Shown here one piece after another: positions 1 to 10,406 of a stretch of 64,000 bases of DNA (its first letter is position 1; each line of letters opens with the position of its first letter). The notes under the pieces are model-generated. The model saw only the letters and a list, made by a program, of their open reading frames with translations. It did not search any database and had not been told where the DNA came from. Source of the DNA: Ctena decussata. Taxonomy: Eukaryota > Mollusca > Bivalvia > Lucinida > Lucinidae. Both the position numbers and the translations under genes were made by a program. The stretch covers positions 90,256,979-90,320,978 of the forward strand of contig OZ022501.1 of the NCBI GenBank assembly GCA_963989385.1, written 5' to 3'.

Positions 1-879
1 AGCCAATGAAGTTCTACTGTATGTATCTCATTCTGGGCTAGCTCCTGAGCAGTGCCTGAGCTATTTTGTGAGTTGACTGCAGTGTTTTGACTCAATGGTA
101 ATGATAAAAGTTAAGAACAGTTACAGTAATTGGCTCAGCTGTACCAAAATTTATGATCTTTTAGTTTATGATACATTTCAGGGTTTAGAATAATCGTGTG
201 TAAGATTTGAATTTACTCTATATATGCATGTGGAATACTCAATAGTTTATTTGGTCATAAGCACTGTCCTGCGGTTGTTTATTTCAATGCTGGGTAACCG
301 ACTTTCACGACAGTGCTATAGTAAACTGGAATCTACAGTAGTTGATGCATATTCTTGTAGCAGCCAGCTGTCACTGATTCCACACAAACTCAGTTCTGAC
401 ATTGTAGATAGACTGCAGCAAGTTAAGCCAATTATTAACCAGCATAAACATACTTCAAATACATGTATATAAATTCTTTAACAAATTACTAGAAATATGC
501 TTAAGTTTGCACAAGTTGATTTTTCTATCTGACCATGTAACTAAATTTCTGACTGAATTGCAGACTGCTGGGAATGGTAGCCAGTTCAGGCCCAAATCAG
601 ATCTCTCTTAACCCTTTTTAGACCAGATACCTGTTTAGGGACATACACAAACAGTGCGGGCCAAGTCCAGATGCTACAAAATGTGGCATCTGATCAGGGT
701 CTACACTGTTTGCTAACAGGAATTTAAAGTGAAAATTTCACCAGTAACTCCTATAACTATATTATATTCAGTTCACGGGTCAAAAAAGAGCAGCTGATAT
801 GGCTCTTCATTGTTTGCTGAGGCATTCTATCACAATAAGTTGTGTGTTATTGTTTAACGTCAACGGTAAATAGCTATGG

Positions 880-1058
880 TCATGGGGGGACGGTCAGTTA
901 ACCTAACCTGCACTTACTTTCACCAGTAAATGACAACTGCCCTTCTTGAATCAGCGGAAGGAGAAATGAAAGTACATGTAAGTGGTCGGACTGGGTATCG
1001 AACCCGGGACTTCTGGCTTACAAGTCAGAGGCTCTACCGTTTGCACTACGCGGCCCGG
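880..1058 (-). mobile_element. SINE with tRNA-like head
   Basis: Minus-strand B box GGTTCGATACC (994-1004) and an A-box-like GCGTAGTGCAAACGG near 1046 form a tRNA-like body of about 75 bases. Downstream is the AGTAAATGACAACTGC...TTGAATCAGCGGAAGGA core shared with the other SINEs. Confidence 0.65.
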
Positions 1059-1159
1059 CTCTCTGTCACGATATGTCATCATGGTATTTTTTACCATATT
1101 TTTTCAGCTATATGAAAGTGTTTTTCCCTCTTTAGAATGACCCCAAATATCTAAATCAG

Positions 1160-1401
1160 GGCCCGAGGTTATAAAACATTTTTCATGCTCAGCTGAGTTG
1201 AGCATGAAATTTTACCTGCTAATAAATAGCAAATTACTGATAATTACGGTTGTTTTCTTGCTCAGTTTGGCTGAGTATGAAATTTTCTCTGCTTATGAAT
1301 ATGAAAATGCCAACATTAGTTGGCATTTTCATATTTATCAGCAGAGAAAATTTCATGCTCAGCTGAGTTGAGCACGAAAAAAGTTTTATAACCTCGGGGC
1401 C
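1160..1401. mobile_element. Foldback MITE, GGCCCCGAGGTTATAAAAC family
   Basis: Terminal inverted repeats GGCCCGAGGTTATAAAAC / GTTTTATAACCTCGGGGCC, with internal inverted copies of CTCAGCTGAGTTGAGCA. Non-coding. Confidence 0.85.
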
Positions 1402-1427
1402 AGTCTTATGAATTTCTGCTATAATAT

Positions 1428-1663
1428 GAGCCGCGACACAAGAAAACCAACGATGTGGTTGTGCACAAAGTGCAGACTCAGATCAGTTTGGGCGTCCGCC
1501 CAGTCTGATCAGAGTCTTCGCTAAGCGCTTAAAGGGTAGTGAAGGGTTTAAGCTACCTCCATGCGGACAGCGAAGACTCTGATCAGACTGGGCGGATGCC
1601 CAGGCTGATCTGAGTCTGCGCTGGGCGCACAACCACTTTGTTGGTTTTCTCGTGTCGCGGCTC
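1428..1663. mobile_element. Foldback MITE, GAGCCGCGACAC family, copy 1
   Basis: TIR GAGCCGCGACACAAGAAAAC and its inverse at the end; TSD ATAT. Internal inverted segments contain GTCTGATCAGAGTCTTCGCT. Confidence 0.85.
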
Positions 1664-1665
1664 AT

Positions 1666-1778
1666 ATGGGTTTTTCCTTCCAAAACTCCCAAAGATCTAG
1701 ATCCATCTTATAAGATGGATCTAGATCTTTTAGGCTGTTTTGGAAGAGAAAAAAACCCATCTTATAATCAAAGAAATA
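1666..1778. mobile_element. Partial copy of the AGATCTAGATCCATCTTATA MITE
   Basis: Central perfect hairpin AGATCTAGATCCATCTTATA and its inverse, flanked by inverted TTCCAAAAC/TTTTGGAAGAG arms. Confidence 0.65.
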
Positions 1779-1825
1779 CAGAATGCTATGTGTTGTATTT
1801 GTATCGCATTTTATATCTTTTTTAG

Positions 1826-1950
1826 ATAAACAGACGTGGGGCCGCCCCTGAAGGTGGAGGTGAAGTGTTATTTACATGCCCTTGTAGACAGAAGTTAAGG
1901 CCTCTGCACTTCACTGACCCAGGAAAAATAAAGAGAATCAGAGGTGTTGC
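1826..1950 (+). CDS. RCL1: RCL1 exon (first in window)
   Basis: Acceptor TTTTTTAG precedes position 1826 and a GTATCC donor follows 1950. It encodes the segment from INRRGAAPEGGGEV to KIKRIRGVA, including the Gly-rich loop of the cyclase fold. It starts in phase 0 and leaves two bases (GC) that pair with the first base of the next exon. Confidence 0.9.
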
Positions 1951-4900
1951 GTATCCTTTGGAAATTCTGCACCTATATTTAACCCAATACAGTAGAACTT
2001 CAGTGGCTAGAACAGGCTTGGGACCATGAAAATTAGTTCCATCCAAAGGTAGTTCTAGCCATTCAAGGTTAGTTCCTATATAAACTCTCCTCAAGGGATC
2101 CAGGAACAAACCAGGGTTAATGAGCCATCAGGGTTCAAGCCATTAAAGTTCTGCTGTATTTAGAAGCACTACAGCAGACAGTGGGGTCCAAATCTGATAG
2201 CTTGTAAGATTGTGGGAATCTTTGATTTATAACCCTTCAGTATTATTTCCAGCCCTTCAACAGTATTTCAGAAGTACCATGGGGATGTGTCTGCATTGTG
2301 CTTATGCTGCTACTCAGCAAAACTCTAGAGCCAGTGTTGGTCTCCAAGTGTCAAGACAGGAGGAGGATTTTGTGATAATAATTGTTACATCTCCATAAAA
2401 ATATGTTCTGACTACTCATTAGAACCACCACGAAAGGCAGTTCCATTGAGGTGGTTCAAATGAGGAATCACTTTGTTTTCATGGAAAATACAATAAAAGT
2501 AAATTATTATCCAGAGATTTTTTTCCACTATTTTGGGAATGGTGCCGGTGCCCACAGAATTGGGAAAAATCATGTCATATTCTCCTTAAATTTGGAATTT
2601 CAGAAATGCCTTTAATGGCTCAAGTGGTGGGATAGGGGACATGAAACGGAAGATATAATATTTAAATTCAATTATAGCTATATATCTGCCAGTTCTGTAA
2701 GCAAGCAAATAAAATTTTGCTTGTAAAATGGTCCCTAGAAAAATTTTCCCTGCAACTGGGAATTTTTCAACTAGCAGTTGGGAAAAAAAAACACTATTTT
2801 GAATTGGGACTGGTGCCTTTTATGGGCACCACTTATATAGAGAAAAAAATCACTGTTATCAGATACTCCCTCTTATAATAAGCTCTGCTAAGTGTCAAAC
2901 AAACTTTTGCTTAGTGCAATGCAGATTTCAGATCAATTAACTGTAGAGTTGACTCTCCTTGCCTGAAAACAGACATCTCAAAGAACCCTCTTATGTCAAA
3001 GAATATAGTTTAGACACATTTCCTATTTTTCTTTACATTTCGACTCTGGGTATCTCAAATTAATGGTGTCCCAAAGTAAATTTTCTGGGGGCCAGAAAAG
3101 TTACTTTGAGATATTAGTACATGTAGTTTGAGAAGAACTTTGACTTCGAGATACTGAAAAATGACTGTATTCCAACAAAAGTTCCGTGAAATGCTAGCAT
3201 TGCACCTGCCTGAAAAACATTCTAAGAAGAAACTTCATACCAAGTCTGATGATTGTAGGTATCATAGTTTGAGAAGTGGACAAATGCTAGGGTCTATGTA
3301 ATTTTGACCTGAAATTTTAGGAAGTAAACAGAGCGTGAAATAGGTCAAGGATAGAAAAACGTGCAACATGCCTTGAGAACATTCTAAGAAGAAACCTTAT
3401 ACCAAGTTTGATGATAGTAGGTATCATAGTTTGAGAGAAATGAACTTAAATACTAGGGTCGAGGTAATTTTGGACATTAACTTCTACGAAGTCAGCAGAG
3501 CAAGAAATATAGGTCAAGGGTAGAAAAAAAGCAACATGCCTTGAGAACATTCTAAGAAAAAACTTATACCAAGTTTGATGAAAGTAGGATCATAGTGTGA
3601 GAGAAATGGACTTAAATACCAGGGTCTCTGTAATTGTGGATGGATGGACAGAATGACTGATGGACAGAAAAGTGGACTCCTATATCCAACTTTGCTAAAG
3701 AAGGTGCGACAAAAATGAGACAGTAAGCTTAAAAGGAGAAGAACTAAATAAGCATATGCTTTCATTCTGATCCTATTGTGTTCATATCTTATCATTGCTG
3801 TAACTATGAACGTATACTCGAGGACTTTTAAAACACCTCACCTAATTGAAATTGAAATGCTGCATTTGTTTTACCATCAGCTAAAACATAACTAGTGATA
3901 AATAAAACTGCATGCATAAAGCAAATGCATGAGACAATGACAGGTACAATCTTTGAATTTAAAAGTATTAAATACACGCGGCAAAGATAAAAGGTTGTTT
4001 TAAAACGTGGGATTTTCACCAAAATGGTTATACTGCAGCATTCAAATGCTTATCGGAGTATAGCATGGTTCCCGTCTTCCGCTATATTTCAGCAATTACT
4101 GAATTGAAGCGAGGTAAACGTTTGTGGAATGCAAAAATGGCATTTTAAACATGGCACCAAACTTAGAAACCGACAACAATAAATTCTCTCAAACAGTATT
4201 TTACGGCTCATAGTCGTCTACTCTAGAACAGCGTGTAGTTAAAATGTGAATTTTGGAGTCCATTCAGAATGGAATCATTGACGTTGACATTATTTGCTGC
4301 GCTGATAAACTGACGTTTGGCACTGATATCAAAGTTTCGGCTGATGTTGACGGATGCTTAGAAAGTAAATCTGTAAGATGTTTGTATCGGATGCTGTTCC
4401 TGTGAAGTGTAAAACGACAAGTTATTTTCCAGAAAATTCTTTTTTAGAGATTCCAGTTTGTGTGTTCCAGTTTTCGATTTAAGCTTTTTGACAGCACATT
4501 AAGTCATGGCAACTTTAATTTTGTGTTTTTGTTGTATCATATCTTTCACAGCAAAACTAGGATCGACTTAAAGGGCTGTATCATAAAGAAGTTAAAAATA
4601 AAATTAAGGGGAAGTGACGTTGCCCTGCGAAGTGCAAACATCGTCAAGCATGACAAAAATTTGTGCAATTTCTTTGATTTGAATAGTTTTACACTTTCTG
4701 AAAAATTCTAGTCATCTTGAATAGCTTGAAATGTGGAATTACTAACATACATTACAATTTGGGGTGAGGCGTTTTTAAAGTCCCTGAGTATATGTTTATT
4801 GGAAATGAAATTTGTTTAAACCAAGCTTAAAACCTTCTATCAGACAGGTTGACCTTTGGGCAACATTATTCCTTAACCAAACATAGCTGGGCAGTGAGGG

Positions 4901-7900
4901 TATCACCTTCAGCAGCCAATAGAATAGTGGAGGCAGCCAGAGGGGTGTTAAACAAGTTCCTACCTGATATCTACATATACACAGACCACCTCAAGGGCCA
5001 TCAGTCTGGCAAGTAAGTAGTTGTTCTGACACAAGATCAGTGATAAATACAGGGCAGCTTCTTTATAGCACTGCATGTACTCATTGTATCAAAGACTTTG
5101 ATATAACTTGATCATAGTTCGGCACTCAAAAAGTAGGATTTTACCAAGAAGTTACAGGAAAATGACCATTAAATGGTCATTTTCCTTTCCTTAATGGTCA
5201 TTTTCCTTTAATTTTAATTCTTTTGTAAAATTGCCCGTATAATGTCGCCTAGGCCCCCGGACTTGAATGTACGCTCGCTTTCGCTCGCTCACTTTGCTGC
5301 CAACTACTTTGAAAATCTTGCCAGCTACTCTTAAACTTATTGAAAACCCTGCTATACCAGATCATTAAATTCTAATACAGTTTTGAATACCATCAAAACT
5401 CAAGCTATTTTCTATGGTTGCATTTCTAGTTTGTAAACTCATTGAAAGACATTTTTATGACTGCTTATTTTCACGAGTTGGCTTATTCACACAAATAAGA
5501 GAGTAAGAAAATACTGACTGGGTGTGGAATTTGAAATGCGAACAAGTTCTTCATATTGATAACTGTTATAACAATCTGGTTACATTTATTTTGGAAGATC
5601 TTTGCATTCACTAAGTATTGTGACAATAAAAAATGTGCAAATGATAGCTATTTACAGTACATGTTACTGGATATTAGCCAACTTAATATAAATGCACATT
5701 TTATAAAGAGGCTCAGATGAAGTAAGCTATTATCTTAATTATTTGCTGAAAATTGAGCCATTTCATGTGATTTCAAACAATTTAGATTGAAGACAAGAAA
5801 AGACTGATAAGACTGCACATGAGTGCAGTCTGATCAGAGCCTGCACTTGTCACATCAGCCTACTGTGAAATTGGTCCAAACCATACAGCCAACAGTGAGG
5901 CCTCTATAGACCTGGTGTAAAGGATAAGGATGATCTGAATACCACATGACAAAACTGCCACATTGTTGGCAGTCACATAATGCATACATTAGCCATTGTT
6001 GGTCAGAAAAATATGATTGAAGGGTTTGGATTTGCATGGTGGTAGTTACTTTTTGTTGACAGTTGTAAACACCCATTGTTTATTTGATATAAGCACTGTT
6101 CTGCAGTTGTTTATTTCAATGCTTGGTAAATGACTTTCACGACAGTGCTACAGTAAATTGGCATCTACCCAGTAGTTGATGTGTTTCAGAGGCATCAGCT
6201 AAAGTTGATTTCATACAGTTTCCAGCTTACATAAGAAAATATGTATCTAGGCATATTATTAGCTCCAGATTTCAGACTGATGTTGTACAGTTGAGCTGTA
6301 GCAGGCAAAAGAAAACAGTGTGCACACTATTTGCCATAATTAGCACACAGTGATATTCTTTCAGGGGAAGCAACTCAGCCATTATCCCTTTTGCCTCCCT
6401 CAATAGGGGTCCACTCTTACAGGAAAGACTTGTCCTTTAGAAATGGATTCCTTTATGGTGGACCTCATTTTGACTGCCAGGGAAGCAAACACAATTGCAG
6501 TCTCCATTTGTAAAATGGCAGAAAAACAGAGATCTGTATATATATATATTTAGCATTATTACATGTGCTAAATTGATGGCTTTGAAAATCTTTTCTTTAA
6601 CCACAGAGATAAATGGTTGTAATGATCTGTTTTACTCATGAATTTCTGTCCTGTGGTTAGTTGAACTTCACAGTACAGTTTGCAGCTGTGTAAAAATGAG
6701 GGCTTGGTTATCTCATTTTTCAGGTCCCCAGGTTTTGGCTTGACCCTGGTAGCAGAAACAATTAATGGAGCATTTCTGGCAGCAGAGTTAGCCTCAAACC
6801 CAAAAGGCTCAGATCTTGGACCAACTGTACCAGAAGATTTAGGGAAGGAGGCAGCCAAATTATTGCTGGAAGAAATATATAGGGTATATACAGTTATTCA
6901 GAGTTTGTGACTGAGATCACTGCATTTCCTTTAAGAAATAATCAAACCTATCTTAAGGGGCCACCCAAGGGAAACCCAAAATTTGGCTGCTTAAGACAAG
7001 TGACCCCTTAATACAGGCTCACTTGCACTGTATGTGGGTCCAAGGGACCTGGAAAAGGTGGCTGCTAAAGGCAGGTGGCCCCTTAATAGAAGCAGGTTTG
7101 ACTATTTAGAAGCAGGTTTGACTATTTAGAAATTTTAGCTTGCTTTTAGAGGAGGCAGGTTTGACTATTTAGAAGCAGGTTTGACTATTTAGAAATTTTA
7201 GCTTGCTTTTAGAGGAGAAAGTTTGAACCTTGTTTCGAAGGCACAATCATCTTAGTGTGACGATCTTTGAATCTCATTTTCTTAATGCACTATCTGAAGA
7301 TTAAATATATGTCTGCCCACTGCTGCCAGGTATTCTAATCTTACCTTGTGCTTATAAACCAGCCTGTACTTTTTGTTTGTGCAATATGGTCAGGTCTTCT
7401 CCCTGATGACTAAATATGTTCCTGTCCAAATAATATGCTGATCGTGACAGGATTGCATAGGTTACAAGATGCCCAAGCTGTTTCTTGGACTGCTTCGAGT
7501 TCTAGTGCCGAGGCTGAGGTATCTTTTAATCATTCCATAGAGGTTAACAGCTTACATTTATTACCTATTTTAGAGTTTCTTTTTCAGGGTGGCTGTGTTG
7601 ATTCTACTAATCAGAGTATAACTGCATTATTGATGGTGTTAGGGCAGCAAGATGTTTCTAAAGTACAAACAGGACAGCTTTCAGCTTACACGTAAGTATA
7701 CAGTTGTCACGGTAAGTCAGAATTGAGGGTAGATATGAAATATTTCAGAGCTTGAGATTATAAGCATCTTTCATGGGTATGATTTGTGGATAGAACAATC
7801 TGTCACGAGGGTCACTGTTTGGCATCATGAGGCTTGCCAAAAAAATGGTGGTGTTCAAGCAGTTAATCCGACTGCATCTTGATCTCTGATAACATGTATT

Positions 7901-8973
7901 ATAGGTGTAGGGTGCAAACAAATAAGTCCGTCCCAACAAATAAGTCCGTCCCTTAGTATCACTGTTCTGTAAGGCATCTCTTTGCAAGCCTGGTGATCCT
8001 TTCACCAGATTTTTCCATTCTCACCTAACATCAATGAAAGACACAGTTATTCTTACCCAAGAGTTAGGGCAGGCCCAGGTAGAGAAAGTTTTGCTGTGAC
8101 TGGTAACTTGCATACCAGATAAGGATATCCACATGGTAAATTAAAATGTAGGTTCTGCTATTGATATATTGTTTGTGATGTTCAGGCTAGCCCATTGACC
8201 ACATACATGGGAAATGGCTGTTCACCTGGCTGCCGCTGAGGATATCTTTGGTGGTGACTAATTTTGTCTTGTCTCTTTCCCACATGGTGGCTTGGATGGG
8301 ATCTGGGATTTAATTCTGTCAGTTCCTGAGAATTTTCCTCCTTACTTTTCTAGTAACCACACATCATCTTTGAACATATTTCTTGGTAAAGCAGTCATAT
8401 GTGTGTTTCTAAAACTGCTTCTGTAGTGTGACTGATTTAATAAAGAGAGCCGCGATACGAGAAAACCGACAATGTGGTCGTGCACCCACCGCAGGGTCAG
8501 ATCAGCCTGGGCATCCACCCAGTTTGATTAGACTCTTTGTTAAGAGCTCAAATGGTAGCTAAGGGTCTACGCTACCTCCATGCGGACAGCGAAGACTCTG
8601 ATCAGACTGGGCGGATGCCCAGGCTGATCTGAGTCTACGCTGGGCGCACAACCACATTGTTGGTTTTGTCGTGTCGTGGCTCAAGAAATGTCAAATTTTA
8701 GTCTGGGAAGAGGCAAATTCTAAAAGTTTGCAAATCATATTTACAGAGTTTCAGAATTCCCCTCTTTATAGGTAGTAGATGTAACTTCTTGTTTCCTTTT
8801 GTTTTTTCAGCATACAGTATTTACGTCATATACGAGACTTTTTCCAAGTTTTATTCAAAGTTGACCAGCAACAACCAACAGAGGAAGAAGAGGATTTAAG
8901 ACTTGGTGGAGAAAAACTGATATTAACTTGTGTGGGCGTCGGTTTCTCAAATGTCAGCAAAGCCATCATGTGA
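1826..8973 (+). CDS. RCL1: RCL1, RNA 3'-terminal phosphate cyclase-like protein, C-terminal 225 residues (5 exons, 5' partial)
   Basis: Joined exons 1826-1950, 4887-5012, 6724-6883, 7588-7691 and 8811-8973 give an uninterrupted 225-residue C-terminal portion plus stop. Every junction has AG/GT borders and matching phase. Family knowledge: RCL1 is a nucleolar factor of the SSU processome needed for early 18S pre-rRNA processing; it belongs to the RNA cyclase fold but lacks cyclase activity. Diagnostic stretches seen are RRGAAPEGGGEV, DPGKIKRIRG, PDIYIYTDH, SPGFGLTLVAET, AELASNP, GGCVDSTNQS, GQQDVSKV and GVGFSN, in family order. Animal RCL1 is about 370 residues, so the N-terminal 40 percent is encoded left of the window; I saw no further exon in 1-1825. 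The gene faces NRDC tail to tail, about 1.25 kb apart between stop codons. Confidence 0.93.
1990..2156. mobile_element. TA-flanked MITE, CAGTAGAACTTCAATGGC family, copy 1
   Basis: TIR CAGTAGAACTTCAGTGGC / GCCATTAAAGTTCTGCTG, flanked by TA. It lies just after the first RCL1 exon. Positions 1-25 of the window are the right end of another copy. Confidence 0.8.
2162..3180. other. RCL1 intron, no recognised feature
   Basis: AT-rich with short hairpins (e.g. GAACCACC...GGTGGTTC at 2422-2457). No exon or complete element recognised. Confidence 0.5.
3181..3720. repeat. Tandem repeat element, unit about 165 bp, three copies
   Basis: CATTCTAAGAAGAAAC recurs at about 3219, 3380 and 3548, followed by ACCAAGTTTGATGATAGTAG and AGGTCAAGG variants. 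The end is GGATGGATGGACAGAATGAC, like other tandem elements in the window. Confidence 0.75.
3796..4886. other. RCL1 intron, no recognised feature
   Basis: Unique-looking AT-rich sequence. The 83-codon ORF at 4460 has no recognised domain and no splice context. Confidence 0.5.
4887..5012 (+). CDS. RCL1: RCL1 exon
   Basis: Acceptor ACATAG, donor GTAAGT. It encodes WAVRVSPSAANRIVEAARG through PDIYIYTDHLKGHQSG, matching the conserved centre of RCL1. Joining GC+C across the previous junction makes Ala, and AA+G across the next makes Lys. Confidence 0.92.
5013..6723. other. RCL1 intron
   Basis: Contains a perfect hairpin AAAATGACCATT/AATGGTCATTTT (about 5160-5186), a short TA microsatellite near 6540 and an AAGGTG-family MITE remnant (6360-6530). 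Nothing coding. Confidence 0.5.
6724..6883 (+). CDS. RCL1: RCL1 exon
   Basis: Acceptor TTTTTCAG, donor GTATAT. It encodes SPGFGLTLVAETINGAF, AELASNPKGS and the EDLGKEAAKLLLEEIYR helix typical of RCL1. The exon ends in phase 0. Confidence 0.93.
7083..7215. repeat. Tandem duplication in an RCL1 intron
   Basis: A unit of about 68 bp containing GCAGGTTTGACTATTTAGAA and ATTTTAGCTTGCTTTTAGAG is repeated twice. Within each unit the first word is itself doubled. Confidence 0.85.
7588..7691 (+). CDS. RCL1: RCL1 exon
   Basis: Acceptor TTTTTCAG, donor GTAAGT. It encodes GGCVDSTNQSITALLMVLGQ followed by DVSKVQTGQLSAY, a conserved RCL1 block. It ends with two bases that combine with C to make Thr. Confidence 0.93.
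8447..8682. mobile_element. Foldback MITE, GAGCCGCGACAC family, copy 2
   Basis: Same structure and length as 1428-1663, TSD AAGA on both sides. It lies in the last RCL1 intron. Confidence 0.85.
8811..8973 (+). CDS. RCL1: RCL1 terminal coding exon
   Basis: Acceptor TTTTTTCAG. It encodes IQYLRHIRDFFQVLFKVD, an acidic run (EEEEDLRLGGEK), and LTCVGVGFSNVSKAIM followed by TGA at 8971-8973. The C-terminus aligns with the end of animal RCL1, so the gene end is complete. Confidence 0.92.
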
Positions 8974-9002
8974 TATCATTATCATCTTCATTACTTTTGT
9001 GC

Positions 9003-9008
9003 AATAAA
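9003..9008 (+). promoter_or_regulatory. RCL1: Polyadenylation signal of RCL1
   Basis: AATAAA lies 30 bases after the RCL1 stop. This would give a very short 3' UTR ending just before the MITE at 9044. Confidence 0.6.
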
Positions 9009-9043
9009 TTTTATACATGATTTGTGTTTTATTTTTTAGTTTC

Positions 9044-9272
9044 ATTAAGGTGAATGAATACATTGCAGGGGAACAACTCTGCCATATTCATTTTTTCACC
9101 CCTTCTGAACTGGCGTCAACTTTTAAAGAACTCGATCCTATAGGAGCAAATTCTTTAGTAAACCCCTTTTGAAAGAGCTTCATCAGCTGGGGAAGCAAAC
9201 AGGAAGTGACAAAAGTTATCCTCCTCCGTAAAAATGGCAGAAAAACTTGAAGGTTTACCCTTACACCTTTAC
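9044..9272. mobile_element. MITE, ATTAAGGTG family, copy between RCL1 and NRDC
   Basis: ATTAAGGTGAATGAATAC at the left and TTACCCTTACACCTTTA at the right; shares GGGGAACAACTCTGCCAT. It starts 36 bp after the RCL1 poly(A) signal. Confidence 0.65.
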
Positions 9273-10007
9273 ATATGGAAACATCTGTAAGGTATATCAG
9301 TCTGATCTGTCTCCCAACAGGAGGAACAAAAATAAGAAGAGACTCATGTATACCCCCGGCTGGTGCCACTGTCTAATGTCAACAAATTTAACACAAAAAT
9401 GTCAGTATTCTAGAAGTTCCCAACTCTGTGACCTTGACCTTATGGCCATAGTAGCATCCAGATTATGTCAACTAATACACTCAAAGAAGGGCTGTATATC
9501 ATTTCCATATGTCTTTATATAAAACGTTTCAAACTCATAAATAGGCAAGGAATCACTGTCTATTTGTAGGAATTGAATTATTGATGCCTAACCTATTTAT
9601 TAGTTTAGATGATGCAGAGTTTTATATAGACATACTAAAGTTATATACAGTACTCCTTTAAGTATTTTAGCAGTGTATTTCAAGGATATTGGTTGGAAGT
9701 AAGCTTTGCGTCACATCAGTAAACTCCCAATTAAGTACACCGATGCTACTACCATGGAATTCCTATGCCATGTCTAAAGACAATTGAATTATCATTTAAA
9801 ATTTCATTTACCTAACAGGCAAAAAAGGTAACATTATGCTAGTAATTGGAAGGGCTAGTATATAGATATTGAAGTTCTCGAAAAACCATCAGCTCTTGGA
9901 CTGCTTCACATTACTAAACTTTAGCTCTTGGTAAAATAGCACACGATCAGATCGTTAAAATTCAAGTTTGCAAAGATTAGATAATGCACGAGAACAGAGA
10001 ACAATAA

Positions 10008-10174
10008 TGCCCAGTCTGATCAGAGTCTGAACTGTCAGCATGGAGGTAGCTTAGATCCTTAGCTACCCTTTAAGGGCATAGCTATGGGTCTGATCAGGCT
10101 GGGTGGATGCCCAGGCTGATCTGAGTCTGTGCTGGGCGCACAACCACTTTGTAAGTTTCTTCGTGTCATGGCTC
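10008..10174. mobile_element. GAGCCGCGACAC MITE, 5'-truncated copy
   Basis: Retains the internal GCCCAGTCTGATCAGAGTCT and the right terminus CGTGTCATGGCTC. It lies just downstream of the NRDC stop, so it may fall in the NRDC 3' UTR or flank. Confidence 0.75.
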
Positions 10175-10226
10175 AATTTATTATTTTATATGAGTTTTTA
10201 ATATAAGCACTAAGTAAACACTATCA

Positions 10227-10406
10227 TCAAGAGCCATGTTTAATAGGAGGCCACTGTTTTAGAGAGTTTTTGAAACCTAACACATCTTCAACAGCTGTGG
10301 AATGTCTCTGCTCTGGGTCCACAAGATACCTGATAGGAAGTTCATGATCAGCTAAATGCTTGGCTGGGCTGGCAATGGCACCATCCTCAGTTTTTGTCCC
10401 TACAAC
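10227..10406 (-). CDS. NRDC: NRDC terminal coding exon
   Basis: Acceptor TTGCAG. It encodes VVGTKTEDGAI, IRYLVDPEQ, DVLGFKNSLKQWPP and HGS, then TGA at 10227-10229. VVG continues the strand begun in the previous exon, and the rest matches the variable C-terminal tail that ends in a short helix. Confidence 0.88.
   Translation of the reverse strand, partial: VVGTKTEDGAIASPAKHLADHELPIRYLVDPEQRHSTAVEDVLGFKNSLKQWPPIKHGS

Noticed and set aside
984..1058. Functional tRNA-Thr gene on the minus strand
   Set aside because: A and B boxes are present but the acceptor stem is poor and the sequence continues into a SINE core.
7435..7695. RCL1 exon starting upstream of 7588
   Set aside because: Only residues from GGCVDST onward match; the CAG acceptor at 7585-7587 sets the true start.
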